Below are positions 33,933 through 47,299 of a stretch of 64,000 nucleotides of DNA, in pieces. Each line of letters opens with the position of its first letter. Position 1 is the stretch's first letter. The DNA comes from Coriaria nepalensis. Taxonomy: Eukaryota; Streptophyta; Magnoliopsida; Cucurbitales; Coriariaceae. The notes under the pieces were generated by a model. That model did no database searches. It was not told the origin of the DNA and saw only the letters and a program-made list of their open reading frames with translations. The position numbers were made by a program, and so were the translations under genes. The DNA lies in NCBI GenBank assembly GCA_027186245.1, contig CP114485.1, positions 11,684,001 to 11,748,000 of the forward strand, in the 5' to 3' direction.

Positions 33933-36900
33933 TCAAGTAGCTTCAGTAGATAGTATCTCGAGCTCGGCCCACCAAAGCGGGGAAAGGCGAGGGACAGCTT
34001 GATCGGGTGAAATATTGAGAACGTCACTCAACTTGGAAGTGATGTCCTTCATTGTCGGTCTCATTCTCGGATCAGGTTGAATGCAATCTTGAATGACTTC
34101 ACATATCACATCAAGCTCACTGTTTTTGAAGGACTTGAGACCTGGATCGATCATGTAACTGATGCTTTTCTTGTCGTCTGGGTACTGAGCCGCCTGCAAA
34201 ATCAATGAAAGGCCTTTCTAGGTCTAGTTATTGTTAATCAATTAAAGGATTTAGAAATCAAAAACAATTATTACCCATTTCAGAAGAGATCCTTGGTCTG
34301 ATTCGGGTAACTTGCCCGAAATGATTTCGAGTAACAATATTCCAAAACTGTAAACATTTGTTTCTGGGTCAGCAAGCGGTGGCAATACAGAAGGGTTAGT
34401 GGATTCGTATTCACCCGAGTTCTTATGTTGTAGATATGCTTGTGGCCCGAAACACACTTCTGCAATCTGAGTAGAAAAACAAGGTGAGAATGTCACACAA
34501 AGGAGCCAAGTTTTAAGATTTCGACACAAATAATGGCTGAAAATCACAATTGTTTCTCTTTGCTTTCCATTCAGTTTATATGAGGTACACGACTCTTAAT
34601 ATTCTGGGAAAATCAAAAGACTTGAGAACTAACAACCGGACTCTACACTTGAACAACATGGTTAAAAGAAATAAAAGCAGACTCGGAAAACCAGGAGAAC
34701 CCAAAAAGGCTTGAAAAACAAGTGTTTGATTTCCGAACTACCTCAGATGCCCAAAAACTATTGGCAAAGCATGATGAGTCTTGCTCAGAATACCATTCCT
34801 CGAACAACATAATTTTATTACTACTGGAACTAAAACTCATTTTCAACACCAAGAAAGATAGAGGGAAAGAAATTTATGAGAAAAACCATAGTTTCTGTTT
34901 TTGTTACCTTGGCAGCATAATCGTCGGTCAAAAAGACAGTAGCTGTACTGAGATTAGAATGTGCTACGGGTGGATTTATATCATGGTGCATGTGTTGAAG
35001 GCAATAAGCCGTTCCCATGATTATCCTCACTCTTGCACTCCAATCGAGATGCTCGAGTTCTTTAACTGGATGAAGAAAATCGATATAAATGTTCCACCAT
35101 AGAGAAAAATACTTGAAGCTAAAAAAAAGAAAAAAGAGATTACTATGAAGATGCTCGTAAAGGCTTCCATTTGGAGCATACTCGAAAACCATCATCCGAG
35201 TGAACGGCTCATCCTCCTCACAGTAGCCAAGAAGATTTACAAAATTCTTATGGTTCAGTCGTGACAATGTATCAATCTGCATTAGGTTCATAAATTAACT
35301 AAGTACATTAAATAAAAAAAATTCGATCCATATTAATATTCACTGTCTTGAATAATTTATTCCCTAGAACCAACTGACCTTCTTGCGGAAGGTCATCTCG
35401 AGATGCTCCGGCCAGTCTTTGAAGGAAGAAATCGGAGTTGATGCAACAGCGATCTCAACTCCACTTGAAAGGGTTCCCTTGTAGACAATACAATCATCCG
35501 TAGTAACAATGATGTTGCTGAAATCTTCACAAGCTATTTCCAGCTCCGAGCGATTCAACTTTGGAGCCCCTATTTTAGAGATAGTTCTCAAAAATTTTTA
35601 CCCAAAAGAAAAAAAGAAAAAGAAATTTATGGTTTTAAATGGCTAATTTTCTTTTATAGAAATGACGGGTATTCTTACCGGTTATAAATGCTTTCTGCAA
35701 CTGCCCACTTAGTCCAGTCTTCCAAGGACCGATTGTCTTAACCCCTTGTTTCCGGCACATGATGAAGATGACAACAAACACAACTAACAAGATAGCAGAC
35801 CCTACACTTATTATGATATACTTCCATACTTTTCCTGAAGAGCGACTTGACGACTTAGCCATTATTTGATTTTGAACCGAAGTCGTAGATGAAGTATTTT
35901 GTGATGGAGAAGGATGAGGTGAAGATGGATGGCTTGGTGGTGGCTTAAGTGCTTTTGGGACGGCTGGGAAAGATCCGCTACTTCTGGTTGTCGGAAGAGA
36001 AATTATCTGCTTGGAGGCTAACCCACCGTCTACCGGAGCAGCTGGCAGGTTCAAGGATTCTGCAAGCAGCCTTCTGCGTGCTGGGTTAACAAGATTTTGT
36101 TCACTTTTGTCCATGTCCGATTCTCGCAAACCTGCTTGATATTTTTTTTTTCTCTCTTTGTTAAGATTTCAGAGTTCAGTACAAAAACTCTACTGAAAAA
36201 TCATACATTTGCTCTTCCATTCCGCATTCGACTTATAGAGATTACAAATATGAATGTGATGAATCTCTTTCTTTCTGATGCTCGATATTGGAAAAAGTAT
36301 AGTAAAGTTATTTACTCACTGGTCGAATTAATGCAGGAAATTTGTCCGTGGTCCTGAAGAGAGTCCTTTCCAAGCTGGTTGAGATTCTCTAGCTCTGAGG
36401 GAATTGTGCCTTCAAAATTATTGTCACAAAGCAACCTAGTATAGTACAAAAAGATACTTTGTTCATTTATACCAATTATTAAGTTATCAGCAATACATAA
36501 AGCTTGAGCTATAAGAAAATCGATCCGATTCAAAAAGCTCCCACAATTAGAAAACGGCCAATATCGGGTACTAACTTGATAAGTTAGCATTAACACAACC
36601 CTAGCCAATAAGTTAACTCACAATCGTTTTAGCGACACCAATCCACTTATTTGTGAGGGAATCGATCCGCTCAACTGATTGTCCCGCAAATCTAACAGCT
36701 CGAGCTCTTTAAGCTCTTCTATCTCATGAGGAATAGTACCGGAGAAACAATTGCGGAAAAGAACACTGCAAAATACACCGATTGGAAATAAGAAAGCTCA
36801 TCATCTATCACCAATTCAATTTATGGTAAATAAATGAAATCTTATTAAAAAACAATATTGCAGAATATCTTTACAGCGATTTCAAATGACTGAGTTTTCC

Positions 36901-37387
36901 CAGCTCCGGTGCCAATGTCCCTTCCAATGAAAGGCCACTCAAGTACCTATAAGAACAAATCAAAATAAACACATACATTAACATATCAACACAAAAAGAA
37001 AAGGAAAAAAAATTCAATCAAACTAGTGTTTCTATAAATCAATTTCAGGCCACTTACAAATCTTTAACTTGACCATCTATGCAATTTACACCGAACCACA
37101 GACAAGGATCGGTATCGTTCACACTCCAATTCACTAGAGCACCATTCGGATCATAAACCACCCCATCTCGAAATGCCAACAATGCCAATCCTACATTTCC
37201 CATTGGCATATGATCCAGTTCAATACAGAAATTTAAATTTGACAAATCAAAATTGAAGAGAAGATATAAAAAAGCGAGATTTACCTTCGATATTCACGGA
37301 CCAGCATCCTTGGAAACCTGAAAGTAGAATCAAAACAAAGAAAAATGGGACGTCGAATCTAATTCGGATCCATCTAATTCCTTCCAT
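33933..37387 (-). CDS. LRR receptor-like pseudokinase, MDIS1/MRH1 type, 11 exons
   Basis: Predicted plasma-membrane LRR receptor-like protein of 651 residues, related to MDIS1 (pollen-tube guidance) and MRH1 (root hairs). Exons: 37285-37387, 37058-37190, 36875-36946, 36622-36765, 36320-36435, 35679-36131, 35379-35569, 35144-35276, 34908-35065, 34275-34466, 33933-34193; all GT-AG. Order of parts: signal peptide, LRR N-cap with DPCLWFGVNC, a few LRRs coded by 72-bp-multiple exons, a long Pro/Ser-rich juxtamembrane stretch, a transmembrane helix (IIISVGSAILLVVFVVIFIM), and a kinase-like domain. That domain lacks a Gly-rich loop, the VAIK Lys (reads VEIAVAS), the HRD Asp (reads VAHSNL) and DFG (reads AEVCFG). 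It is a predicted pseudokinase, as is typical of this subfamily. It probably signals through partner receptors. Confidence 0.9.
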
Positions 37388-39312
37388 TGATGGATAGCCA
37401 CAAAGCTATACAGCAAATTACACAAGATCGCCAGGTTTTTTTTTTTTCTATACAGATTAGCTAATTTCTATGAGCTCTAGAAATTACAATTAAAGAAATT
37501 GAAACTCAGATAAGGGCTGGGATTCACATTCAGAAATTGCATCTGGGTCCCTCATTTAAAAAAAAATAAATTAAATGTTACAAGCCCCTCTTAGAAAAGA
37601 AGCTCATAACCCTCTTCAATTTGAGCTGCAATGCAATAGCAAGATGAAATACATTAAGAAACATTTTATTTTTAGCTTTTCTCTATAGAAAAGATAAAAA
37701 GGTGAAGGAATACCCTCAATTAGAAGCAAAGAGCAGTAGGAGGAGAGAGAGAGAGAGAGAGAGAGAGGGTGAAATAATCACCATGAGAGCAGAAGGAATC
37801 AGTCTTCCTCTTTTGCCCCTTGAATTGTCATTGTTGAATGGTAATTCAAAAGCAAAGCTTTAAATAAAAATGTGTAGATTTGGAAGAAGAAGAAGAAGAA
37901 GGGTTTAAGAAAACTGTTTCCATGTGGAAATGAAATATGATTTCTTTTTGCCCAGATGATGTCGAACGATCATTCCTTCTGTATATTTTTGTTTTTCAGT
38001 TTGTGCTCTCTCTCTCTCGCCCCACCAATTCTGCTCCACTGGTTGTGGTTTTTTATTCTATTTTAATTATATATTTACTTTTAATCTATTTTTTAGTAGT
38101 GCGTTTTTTTGTTTACCGTTGGAAATCGACGGGAAAAGAGACTGAAACGATTCTCTCAACGGTCAACCGGTGGCGGTTGACGGAGGAGAGGGAGAGAGCG
38201 AGTGTTGAGGGCCTCCACTTCCGTTGTTTTCGGACGTGCTTTGCTTTCGTTCTTTCTGTTGACTCGACCCCACTTTCCAGCGAGCGCGCTCTCCCCCTCT
38301 CTCCCTCTCTCTCCAATCTTTACCTACGTGCCTCCCTCTCCGAATCCGAATGCCACTTCAATCCCTCTCTCTCTCTCTCCCCTTTAAATAATATATATTT
38401 TTTCGGAACGGGCATGTATGTTCGACAGGTCTTAAGGCTGTGTCGGATTTCGTGTCGGGTTTAAGTCGGACTCGGGTTATGTCTAGATTTTTTATTTATT
38501 TTTATTTTAAAAGGGTGTAATGTAATTGTGTTACTTGTGAAAAATAATAGTAATAATTAATTAATTACTTGTGAAAAATGTAGGAAAATTATTATCAAAT
38601 TAAAAATTATATAATACATTGTTAGAGTCTTAGATTTAGAGGGATTAATTATTAATAAGTTAGCATAATAACACTTCATATTAACAAACTAAAATATAGA
38701 TTTCATATGATTTGGGTCGAACCTGATTTGAGACCGAGATCCCATGGATATGAGTTTCAAACACCCATACGATCTGGGTTTCAGACCCGAATCGAAAGAT
38801 TTCGGTTGTCCTAGAATTTGGGCTTTCAAAGCTATAGATAGCTTGGGATCTGGGGAAACCCAGATCATATTCAATACGGGTTTCGAACCAACTTCAACCC
38901 AAATCATGATCATGGATAGAAACCTAGATCAAAGATCAAAGTTATTTTTCTTTGTTCATTAGGAATTAGAATTTACAGATTCAGAGAGAGGATAGTGGGG
39001 CATCACTGTCAAAGACACATTTTAAATGAAGTGCGTACTTCTATTGATCTAGACGAAGATTAAGATATAGTAGTACATGACCAGCCAAGTGTCTCTCAAA
39101 ATCAATATACAAGGTATTTAGACATTTCTAATCAATATATGCCCATCCGTATATAGTGCCTCTCACTCCTATAAAATATGATAAATTCATAAGAAATGCA
39201 AATTAGTTCCTTTTACTTTAATAATGACGGCCGGACTAGCAGACAGATAAAAGGAGACCGGTCTTACCAACTTCTCACCTCCCGGAAAACCTTTTCCGAA
39301 ACCCTTTCTGCT
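37388..39312. other. LRR-RLK promoter/5' UTR and intergenic DNA
   Basis: The LRR-RLK leader and promoter lie at the low end and include a (GA)n run at about 37744-37768. A CT-rich stretch follows at 38270-38395. A 175-codon plus-strand frame at 37937 is driven by CT/AT composition and has no family resemblance. Repeated GGGTTTC-type motifs near 38700-38930 give small frames on both strands that I do not regard as genes. Confidence 0.45.
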
Positions 39313-40423
39313 CTACGATCCCAAGCGCTGATCAGAAACATGAGTAGTTAGTTCCTGCCAAAAGGCAAACAACATTAATAAGAACTGAAATTGTGTATTT
39401 AGAAAGAAATTACATGTGAAGATGAGATATTAAATATTAATCAAGTACCTTAGAAAAACGTTTATGATCATGGTTCAAGTTACTAGTTTTCACCATAGTT
39501 TCCCACTTGAATTTATCAGACGAATTTCTAAGTTTCCCCCCCTTATGCGAACAGGAATCTTTTGACGGAATCAAAGATAGGGTGTTCCAAAGCCAAGAGC
39601 TGGAAGGTTTCTTCGGCAAAGGTGGACGAAGATCAGTAGACTTAAAAGCAATATCACCAACATTATTTCCTACATCATTATCTCCATCTGCTTTTACACT
39701 TTGATTATCACCCACTTTAGATGAAATCAATGGTCTTGAACTCATGGTCTCATCCTTTATCAGCTTCATCAAGTCCGGCCCAAATTTACTTCTTTGATCG
39801 GGCATTACTTCCTTCGGCATGATTAACTGATTTTTTGCTTTTGATTCCTCGACTTCTTTGGCAAATCCGGAAAATTCATGCTGTCCATCATTTACAACCC
39901 TCTTAGTTTGCTTCCTTGATGCATAATATTGAGAAGGCTTCAAAGCCATTGCCTTGGAAGCGGGTAAGAACCGGTTCATCATAAAATCTCGGATTTGAGG
40001 ATCCATTAAGAAGCTTCTGGATCCACCTTCCAGATCACTCGAATCACTCACACTAAAACTATTGATAGACATTGATTCAAGTGCATAATCGTTTTCATTT
40101 TCGAAATAATCTGAAACGGGCTCGTTTCTTTCTATTGGTCTTGCTTTTGGACAACTATCATTTAAGGAATTTTCTTCGCCTTGCAACTGAGTATTCGGCT
40201 TAGTGTTCTTTGTTAATCCTGGCCGGGTCTCTCCCCAACCAACTGGAACTGAAGCAGGTTCTGTGATCCGGTTGGAACTGATTATCGAATCGTTTCTAAC
40301 TAAGGGAATATCGGCAATTCGATTTCGATTTACAACTTCGGAAAGAGCTGATGAACTAGTTGTATATCGCCTTACTGATAGAAGGGGAGCATTAAAATTA
40401 AGTTTTTTAATATCCTCCTCCAT
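39313..40423 (-). CDS. DUF688-like protein
   Basis: The N-terminus MEEDIKKLNFNAPLLSVRR is characteristic of plant DUF688 proteins (PF05097), whose function is not established. The open frame is 39437-40423 (328 codons ending HKRFSKVLD). A good donor at 39448 (AAG/gtactt) and an acceptor at 39355-39356 suggest instead that the last codons come from a short exon 39313-39354, giving a tail ELTTHVSDQRLGS. I therefore give the span 39313-40423 with main exon 39449-40423. The protein is low in hydrophobic segments, Ser/Lys-rich, and contains a conserved LKPSQYYASRKQ stretch. It sits next to the MDIS1-type gene, as in Arabidopsis from memory. A 5' UTR intron may lie between 40424 and about 40810. 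Confidence 0.75.
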
Positions 40424-41770
40424 AATGAATCAAAGAAAAACAAGTCATAAGCTTCCTTCACCTCCTTTACTAGTATCAATTATACTTCACAGCTTTCAGA
40501 ATCTGGAAACATAATTGGATCTTCCATTTTCTCAGTATCCAAACAGAGCTTATAAGATACACGATGATAACTACCAAACGCATACAGGTAAATTCCAAAA
40601 ATATTCTTCAACTTTTTGCCTAACATGCAAAAGTAAAAACTACCCAGAAATGAACTTGACAAGATGCACTAAAATTCGAGGCATAATCTATGAAAAAAAA
40701 AAAAAAAAAAAGGGGGTAACAATGAAAACCAGAGAATTTTCTAGGAAAATAAATATGAAAGGGATTTGGGTAAAATATTAAAAGAGGAAAAAGGATGAGT
40801 AAGGCATACCTGTGAAGTGTAACTGGCGCTAGAGCTTCTTATTTGATGAGTGATATCATGAATTCTGGAAAGATTCGGAAGAAAAAGGAAATGAAAGAAA
40901 ATGGAGAGTGAAAGTTTTGTAAATGAACTTTGTCTTTAAGCTTTAATTTCTGCACATGAATTATTCTGCTGCTTCACGGCCTCACGGGACATGCTAAAGA
41001 ATCAGAGTGCGGTACCTAAAGCTAAGTAGGCGCCATAATTAATCCGTTAACTTAGGGATTGCGTTCTTTTCTTAATTTATATAAGCTACTGATTTAAATT
41101 ATTAATTACTTTTTTAATCTAGATCTTACAATAAACATTTGATTTAAAATGTTATTATTAAGATTTTTTTTTTTTTTTTAACTTTTAAATAAGGAGTAGA
41201 AGATGACGCGTTTTCTTTTATCTTGTTTGATTGATAAGAGATGCATTGAATTGAATAGAATAGAAAGTTGATTTTTTTTTTTCCCCAGAGAAAAGTCAGG
41301 GGATGGATAAACGTGTCGGTCTCTATACAAATTTTGATATTTAGATTCAATATGGTTATTAATTTTTTTTATATAGTTTAAGATACTTGCACTATCATAT
41401 TCTTTTTCTTATTCTGATCGTATATTTCTTATCCACAATGTATCCCATGATTTCATCTCTATCTTCATTCTCCTTCTTCTTAGTCAACCAAATTTGTATT
41501 TCGGCCTTCTTCCATATTTTTCTTCTTCTTGCTTTTCTAAAATACTTTTAGCCCGACTCAACAAAAACAGAGCAAGTTCGGTCTAAGCCAAAACCAACCA
41601 AACTCAAACCAGGCTAGTCCTGACTCATATTATCACTTATAAGATCACATAAAAATTTTATTTAAATAAAGTTATAAGTTTATCGAGTATTAAATTATTG
41701 AGATTTTAATCTATAAAAATAAGATTTCAAAAGACGATTATATCCTTCACGCTATCATGACTATCCCAGC
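40424..41770. other. DUF688-like promoter and intergenic DNA
   Basis: Contains the leader and promoter of the DUF688-like gene. A poly-A run (40694-40711) is present. No further gene supported. Confidence 0.5.
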
Positions 41771-42204
41771 TAGTGGTGGCAATTTGGGCCGGGCCGGCCT
41801 GAATCCGTTCAGTACAGCCCATTAAAGCCCGACCTGCACCTGCAATATGCGGGTAGGGGCTTGGCCCGGCCCGTACGCGGGCGCGGGCTGTACATGGATT
41901 ATATACCCATTTTTAAAACGGGCTAAATTTAGCCCGCGGGTATACGGGCTACCCACAGTGAACAATACCGCTATGAACAGTACCCGCAATAAACAATACC
42001 ATCATGCTGCCTAAAGCTATTTTATCCATAAATAAAAAAAACCCGTTTTTAACCGAACTCGGGCTGGGCTTAAACTTTTGAGGCCCGTCTCGGTCCAAGT
42101 CCACCCCAAATCAAAACGGGCCGAGCCCGGCTCAACCTAAACTGGCTCAGGTTTAATATGGGCTGGGCCGGGTAGGGCCGGGCCAGCCCGGATTGCCATC
42201 TCTA
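41771..42204. mobile_element. hAT-type MITE rich in GGGCC, with 8-bp TSD
   Basis: A 434-bp non-coding element. The left end reads TAGTGGTGGCAATTTGGGCC; the right end read on the minus strand is TAGAGATGGCAATCCGGGCT, an imperfect inverted repeat. Perfect 8-bp target duplications ATCCCAGC flank it at 41763-41770 and 42205-42212. The interior is full of GGGCCGG/GCCCG motifs and is far more GC-rich than its surroundings. No transposase. Confidence 0.9.
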
Positions 42205-42212
42205 ATCCCAGC

Positions 42213-43705
42213 TAAAGCACAAATCAATGCTTGAAAGACATTTTGTGATGGGTCGATAAATTTCTCATCTACACAAGCCCTACTGGTCATGTAGGTTTGT
42301 GATGGGTTTCTCTCTCCCATCTACTCATGTAGTTTATAGCCCAACGGACCAACTGTAAATATCAAAAAGCTTCTTATTGGCACCATATTTTCTTAATTGG
42401 TGAAGATCAAGTTTGCTGCGGGTCAAATTTTATATTTTATGGAACTTTATATATATTTTAATATATAATAAAGTTCAATATTGTTCATTATCAAGTCCAA
42501 TTCCGGTTCTTACCGGCTTAAGTTAAAATCCGATCAAAGCTTTAGTCAATACTTATGTGGGAACTAAAGTACTCAATTGGTGGTGTAACAATAACAATGG
42601 TCGACTGCATGGAAGCATAGTTATGTGTTCAGTTGTCTGGATGGGGTCCTAGAGGTGCTTCGTTTGCATGGTTATCATTGTAGCCAAACAGATCTCTAGG
42701 AGTTATCTAAACAGTTCAAACTCTTTATATAATTCTTGAGATTATATTATAAATTTATTTAATAATATTATAAGTTAAACTATTTCTCTCAAAGTTTACT
42801 AAAAATAAGTGAAAGACTTTCGAGTTTTCAAAAATAAAAAAAAATTCATTATAGCCTAATTACGTGGCCAGCTGCTTTGTTCATAGATCAGGCCCAGCCT
42901 TAGCTGTTACTAACGGACCGGGCTAGGAAGGATTTTGAACCTTGTCCTATTCGCTCATGTTTTAATTTTAATTATTATTAAATTTAGTATCTTAAGAACA
43001 ATAATAATAGTCTAGTATTTAAATACATATAACTTAATGTCCAAAAAATAATATATATATATATATATATAATAATTTAATTTATTCTTATCGGAATATA
43101 TGAATGATTCATAATAATAAAAACTTGAAATATAATATTTAATATAATTTATTTTAAAATTTCCTAATATATTTTAAGAGAAGCCAATCAATCGGTCATA
43201 CTTTCTACTCAATAACACTTTGAAACAAGCTTTCTTTCACTTGCTTTCATAATTTTCATCAATTCTAGGTAATTTGTTTTACAGCATTGAATTCATTTTC
43301 GATAAGCTAGCATTCAAAAGTTTGATAATATTGTTATTATATATACTTTCCGTATAGCATTAACTAATCTTAATATAAAATATGAAAATGGACCCTCATT
43401 CCCCCGAACCTCACATGCTGCCCACGATATCTACAATATCTCTTCAATGGGGTGGGGTATATATTTGATGGGACTTGATAACCATAACCCAAATCAGCTT
43501 CATTCAAAATTCGATTTTTAAAAATTTTGATGCCCAAAAAATGATACCAAAATAATTTTGATTTATAAAAGTGATACCAAACATGGCATACTATCTAAAA
43601 AGTAAAGAAATATGATTTATACTTAAAATTATGTATTTACTTATTATTATTATTATTAATTTAAAACTCTTTTAAATGATACCTTACACAAGCTTTTTAT
43701 GTATA

Positions 43706-43741
<36 letters not shown>

Positions 43742-46700
43742 AACTTTTATTTATTTTGCCTGCCCTAAACTAAGATTTTATTTAATTTTAATATTTTCAC
43801 CCTCTATTATGTCTATTTTCTTAAATTCGTCCTTTAATTTTTAATTTCACTAAATAAATTTTTAAAATTTCTCAATTACTATACTTTTTTTGATCCCTTA
43901 GGTTAGAAAATTAAATAAGAAAATGTCAAATAATTATAATAACCTCCACCTACTTTTTATATTTCTATTTTCACCCCCATCTTCTTCCACTTAAATATTA
44001 AATATTTAAATAAGAAAATGTCTCTTATTTTAATGATTGATAGAGAAAAAAAAAGGAACTTAAATATTAAATACATCCACTTTATTTTATATTATTATAT
44101 TTTAACCCCTCCATTTCCTCTTACCTTACATCTCTTAAGCCGTCATTCCTCGATTTCATGTCTTATATGAACACGAGGTTCTCCTAATTAAAATCATAAC
44201 AAAGTTTTAGAGTACAATGATCAATTAATTAGCTAATAATTAGTATTTAATATATGAAAGATTTATTTTATATTATATTAATTATATTTTTAACTAATAA
44301 AATTAAAATTAAATTTTTTTGATCAGAGACCATCCTCGAAGTTTAAACAAAATATTCAAACTCGCAAGTAATATCAAACCACCTAAGATTATATATATCG
44401 AAAAATTCTCTTAAATAATGAATATTTATTTTATAAATGTCTTAATTAGTGTATGTAGTGTGATTTGTAATATGAAGTAGTAGTGAGTTATCATTTTCTC
44501 AGGTGTGAGGAAGGATCTTGTAGACCTCACGTGGGACCCCACTCACTCTCTATTGCTTCTGGCTTATACATCGAATGTAGTAGAACTTTTTGTTTTTTCA
44601 AATACGTGTAGGGTAGCAATTTTTATACAAAATATTTTTTTTCATGTATTTAATTTAAGACAAGACAATACATATGATATTGCTAGAATTATTTGTTGAT
44701 TTTATTTTCAGTCTTTTAAGAAGTATGTACTTGAACTCAAAAATTAGACATTAAAATAAAAGAATATTATTTATGATTACTCGATCTATTATTATTCTTA
44801 ATAAAGTTTTCAAATTCATCCTTTATTTTTATTTTATTTTAGTAAGATCGTATCTAAATTATAAAATTAAATAAATAATTATAAATATATATTTTATAAA
44901 CAAATCCTTCTTCCCGATACTCAAATCGAAAAAAGAATATATATTTTTATTTAAGTAATTATTTATTTATAGATTTTTTCATTCTAATACGAGTTATCAA
45001 TAAATACGAAATATGAGAACTATATTTTATGATTGTAGCTTTTTTAAATTTCTAAGACTTCCCATTTTTTGAACCCCTAAAAAACCATTATATGTATTCT
45101 CTAGATATGTGGTTTTGAGCTGATCAGACAAAAGTTTAGTTTTAATACAATCTCAAAGGAGGCGATAGGTAAAAACCTTTAAAAATTTGAACCAAAAAAA
45201 AAAAGGAACTATAAATTGATAATAACCAATAACGTGCTGTCTTGGTGCTTGTGGAGATAAGGCTTTGTGTTTGAGAATAGGTTTAGAAAAACCAAAAAAA
45301 TATTCACCTTGTGCAAATAAAGAATATAATACATAGAAAAGTGAAAGAAGAGAAAGTAGTTAATCAAACTTCACTTTCCAATGAAAGCCACAGCCCACAT
45401 GATCTTGTTGTGTGTATTGCAATTGACATCTCACTATCCTTTCTCAATTCTCATCCATCCCCTTTTTCTAGTCCATTTCATAATTCAGCTTAAAGTAAAG
45501 TCATATATAGAATCATATCAATGAGCATATTAGTTTACAACATTTCTTGAAATATACGTTATCTAAAACAGGACATGAATACATGTTTAGTTAAAACCAT
45601 GTATTGGATGTGATTTTTACTTGTATGGGAATAAAACCATATAATCGTTATTTTCTTTTGACGAGTGATATTTTTAATATGTCTTCTTCTTTTAATATCG
45701 ACTAATCTGATACATCGTTTTCAGGTCTAATAGTTTTATTGATGATCATACCCTTACGGTCTTGTATCCTTAATCTGGCCTCCTTTTGTAACAACGAGCA
45801 TCTTTAAGTTCTACTTTTCTTTTTCTTTCTATTTTTTTTTTTCTATGTAATCAACTAATTCAATTCTATGATCAATTTATTGACCATAGAGAACCTTTAC
45901 TTATTATGAGTACCTCGTTGAACAAACTCTCTCTATAAAAAGGTTACCAGTTCTCAATTTTTTTTCTTCTCTTGAAAAGATTTATTCACATTATAGAGTA
46001 CTAGTCACCACCACTACTTCTGGCCCATTTCTCAATTCTCACCTACTTGAAAAGTGGCACTTCAACTGTGCCTTACCACGTGTCATGTTTAGAGATGAAA
46101 CATGTGTCCATACAAAGGCTACAAGAAGGTTATCGTGCATTTAAGCTTTGATCACTTGGCTGTCCCAAATCATGCAATAACATGTGTGCCCCCCTCCATG
46201 CGCTAAAAATCAAAGCTTCCAAAACCGCATATTATTGAACTTAGCGAAGGGGAAGAATGCGGAGGGGCCCTATATAGTTCAATCTTGATGGATCCAATGG
46301 GTAAAATTACACATGGCTTTCAATTATTAATGCTCATGAGTTTCATCCAAGTTGAACTCTTAGGAAGATAAAAACAGAATCCACGTACGCATGTAGTTAT
46401 ATAAAGGGTACGTAGGGGTAGAAGATACAACTAGTGAAGAAAAGGAGAGGACGACGCTATAAAATTGTGATCATTATTTTCTAGCCAACTAGAAAGTTTA
46501 ATTTGGAGAGTACTTATAATATGCTTGCAAATTTCGTTAAGAACTTCCTACAATTTCCACCGATAATCTTGATGCTATTGATGTTCTTACGTAACATAAT
46601 TTACTGATATATTATGTCACATTATTTTTTTTAATGATTGAATATAATATATTAATTTAATTTTTATAAAAATAATTAAAATAATAAAAAACTTTAAATA

Positions 46701-47299
46701 TTATAATTAAAAAATTAATCAAAATAAATATATGATTAAATTTATAAAAATCGAACTAAATAAATATTAAACTAAGGATTTATCCCTAATTATAAATGAT
46801 TAAAAAAAGAAAAAAAAAAAGACGAATATTACGTATTTGACCACCCCTACCCCTACCCCTCTCTCACACCAAAAATACTTTCTTCATCACAAACAAACAA
46901 ACAAAAGCGGCAAAAATTTTCAGTAACAAACATTATAAAAACTCATTTCACTTCTCAACCCAAAAAATATCATCCAGTAAAATCAATTTCTCACCTGCCT
47001 AAATTCTCATCCTAAAGTGGGATTGACAAAATTCAAGCTACTCTCTCTCTCTCCTCTCTCCTCTCTTTCTCTCATATCAAGTTCCTTTCTATCTTCTTCC
47101 TTTTTTCATTATAAGTCAGAACAGATTTCATTACCTGATTGAACCTGAGCCTACCTATAGCTTTAACAACAACCGCAGCAGGTCCACTGCTCCAACAATA
47201 TCCTTTTCTTCATGATCAAACTATAAAAGAGAGCAGCGAAGAAGAAAGAGGAAGAACGAGGGAAGAAATTTAGGCAGAGGAATTTTCAGAAATTCAGCG
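42213..47299. other. Long AT-rich intergenic stretch
   Basis: About 5 kb in which I support no gene. It holds (AT)n at about 43049-43070, an (AAAT)n run at 43706-43742, many poly-A/T tracts and, near the right end, a CT microsatellite at 47038-47075. That microsatellite is probably in the promoter or 5' UTR of the PADRE gene. The short open frames at 44505 and 45311 have no recognisable content. Confidence 0.5.

Noticed and set aside
37937..38464. 175-codon plus-strand frame
   Set aside because: It arises from CT-rich and AT-rich DNA in the region upstream of the LRR-RLK, with no recognisable domain and competing frames on the other strand.
38689..38962. Overlapping frames on both strands with GGGTTTC/GACCCGAA repeats
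   Set aside because: Coding potential on both strands comes from the internal repeats; there is no family match.
46838..46862. CCCCTACCCCTACCCCT run as interstitial telomere repeat
   Set aside because: The plant telomere unit is CCCTAAA; this run lacks the AAA and is only about three units long.
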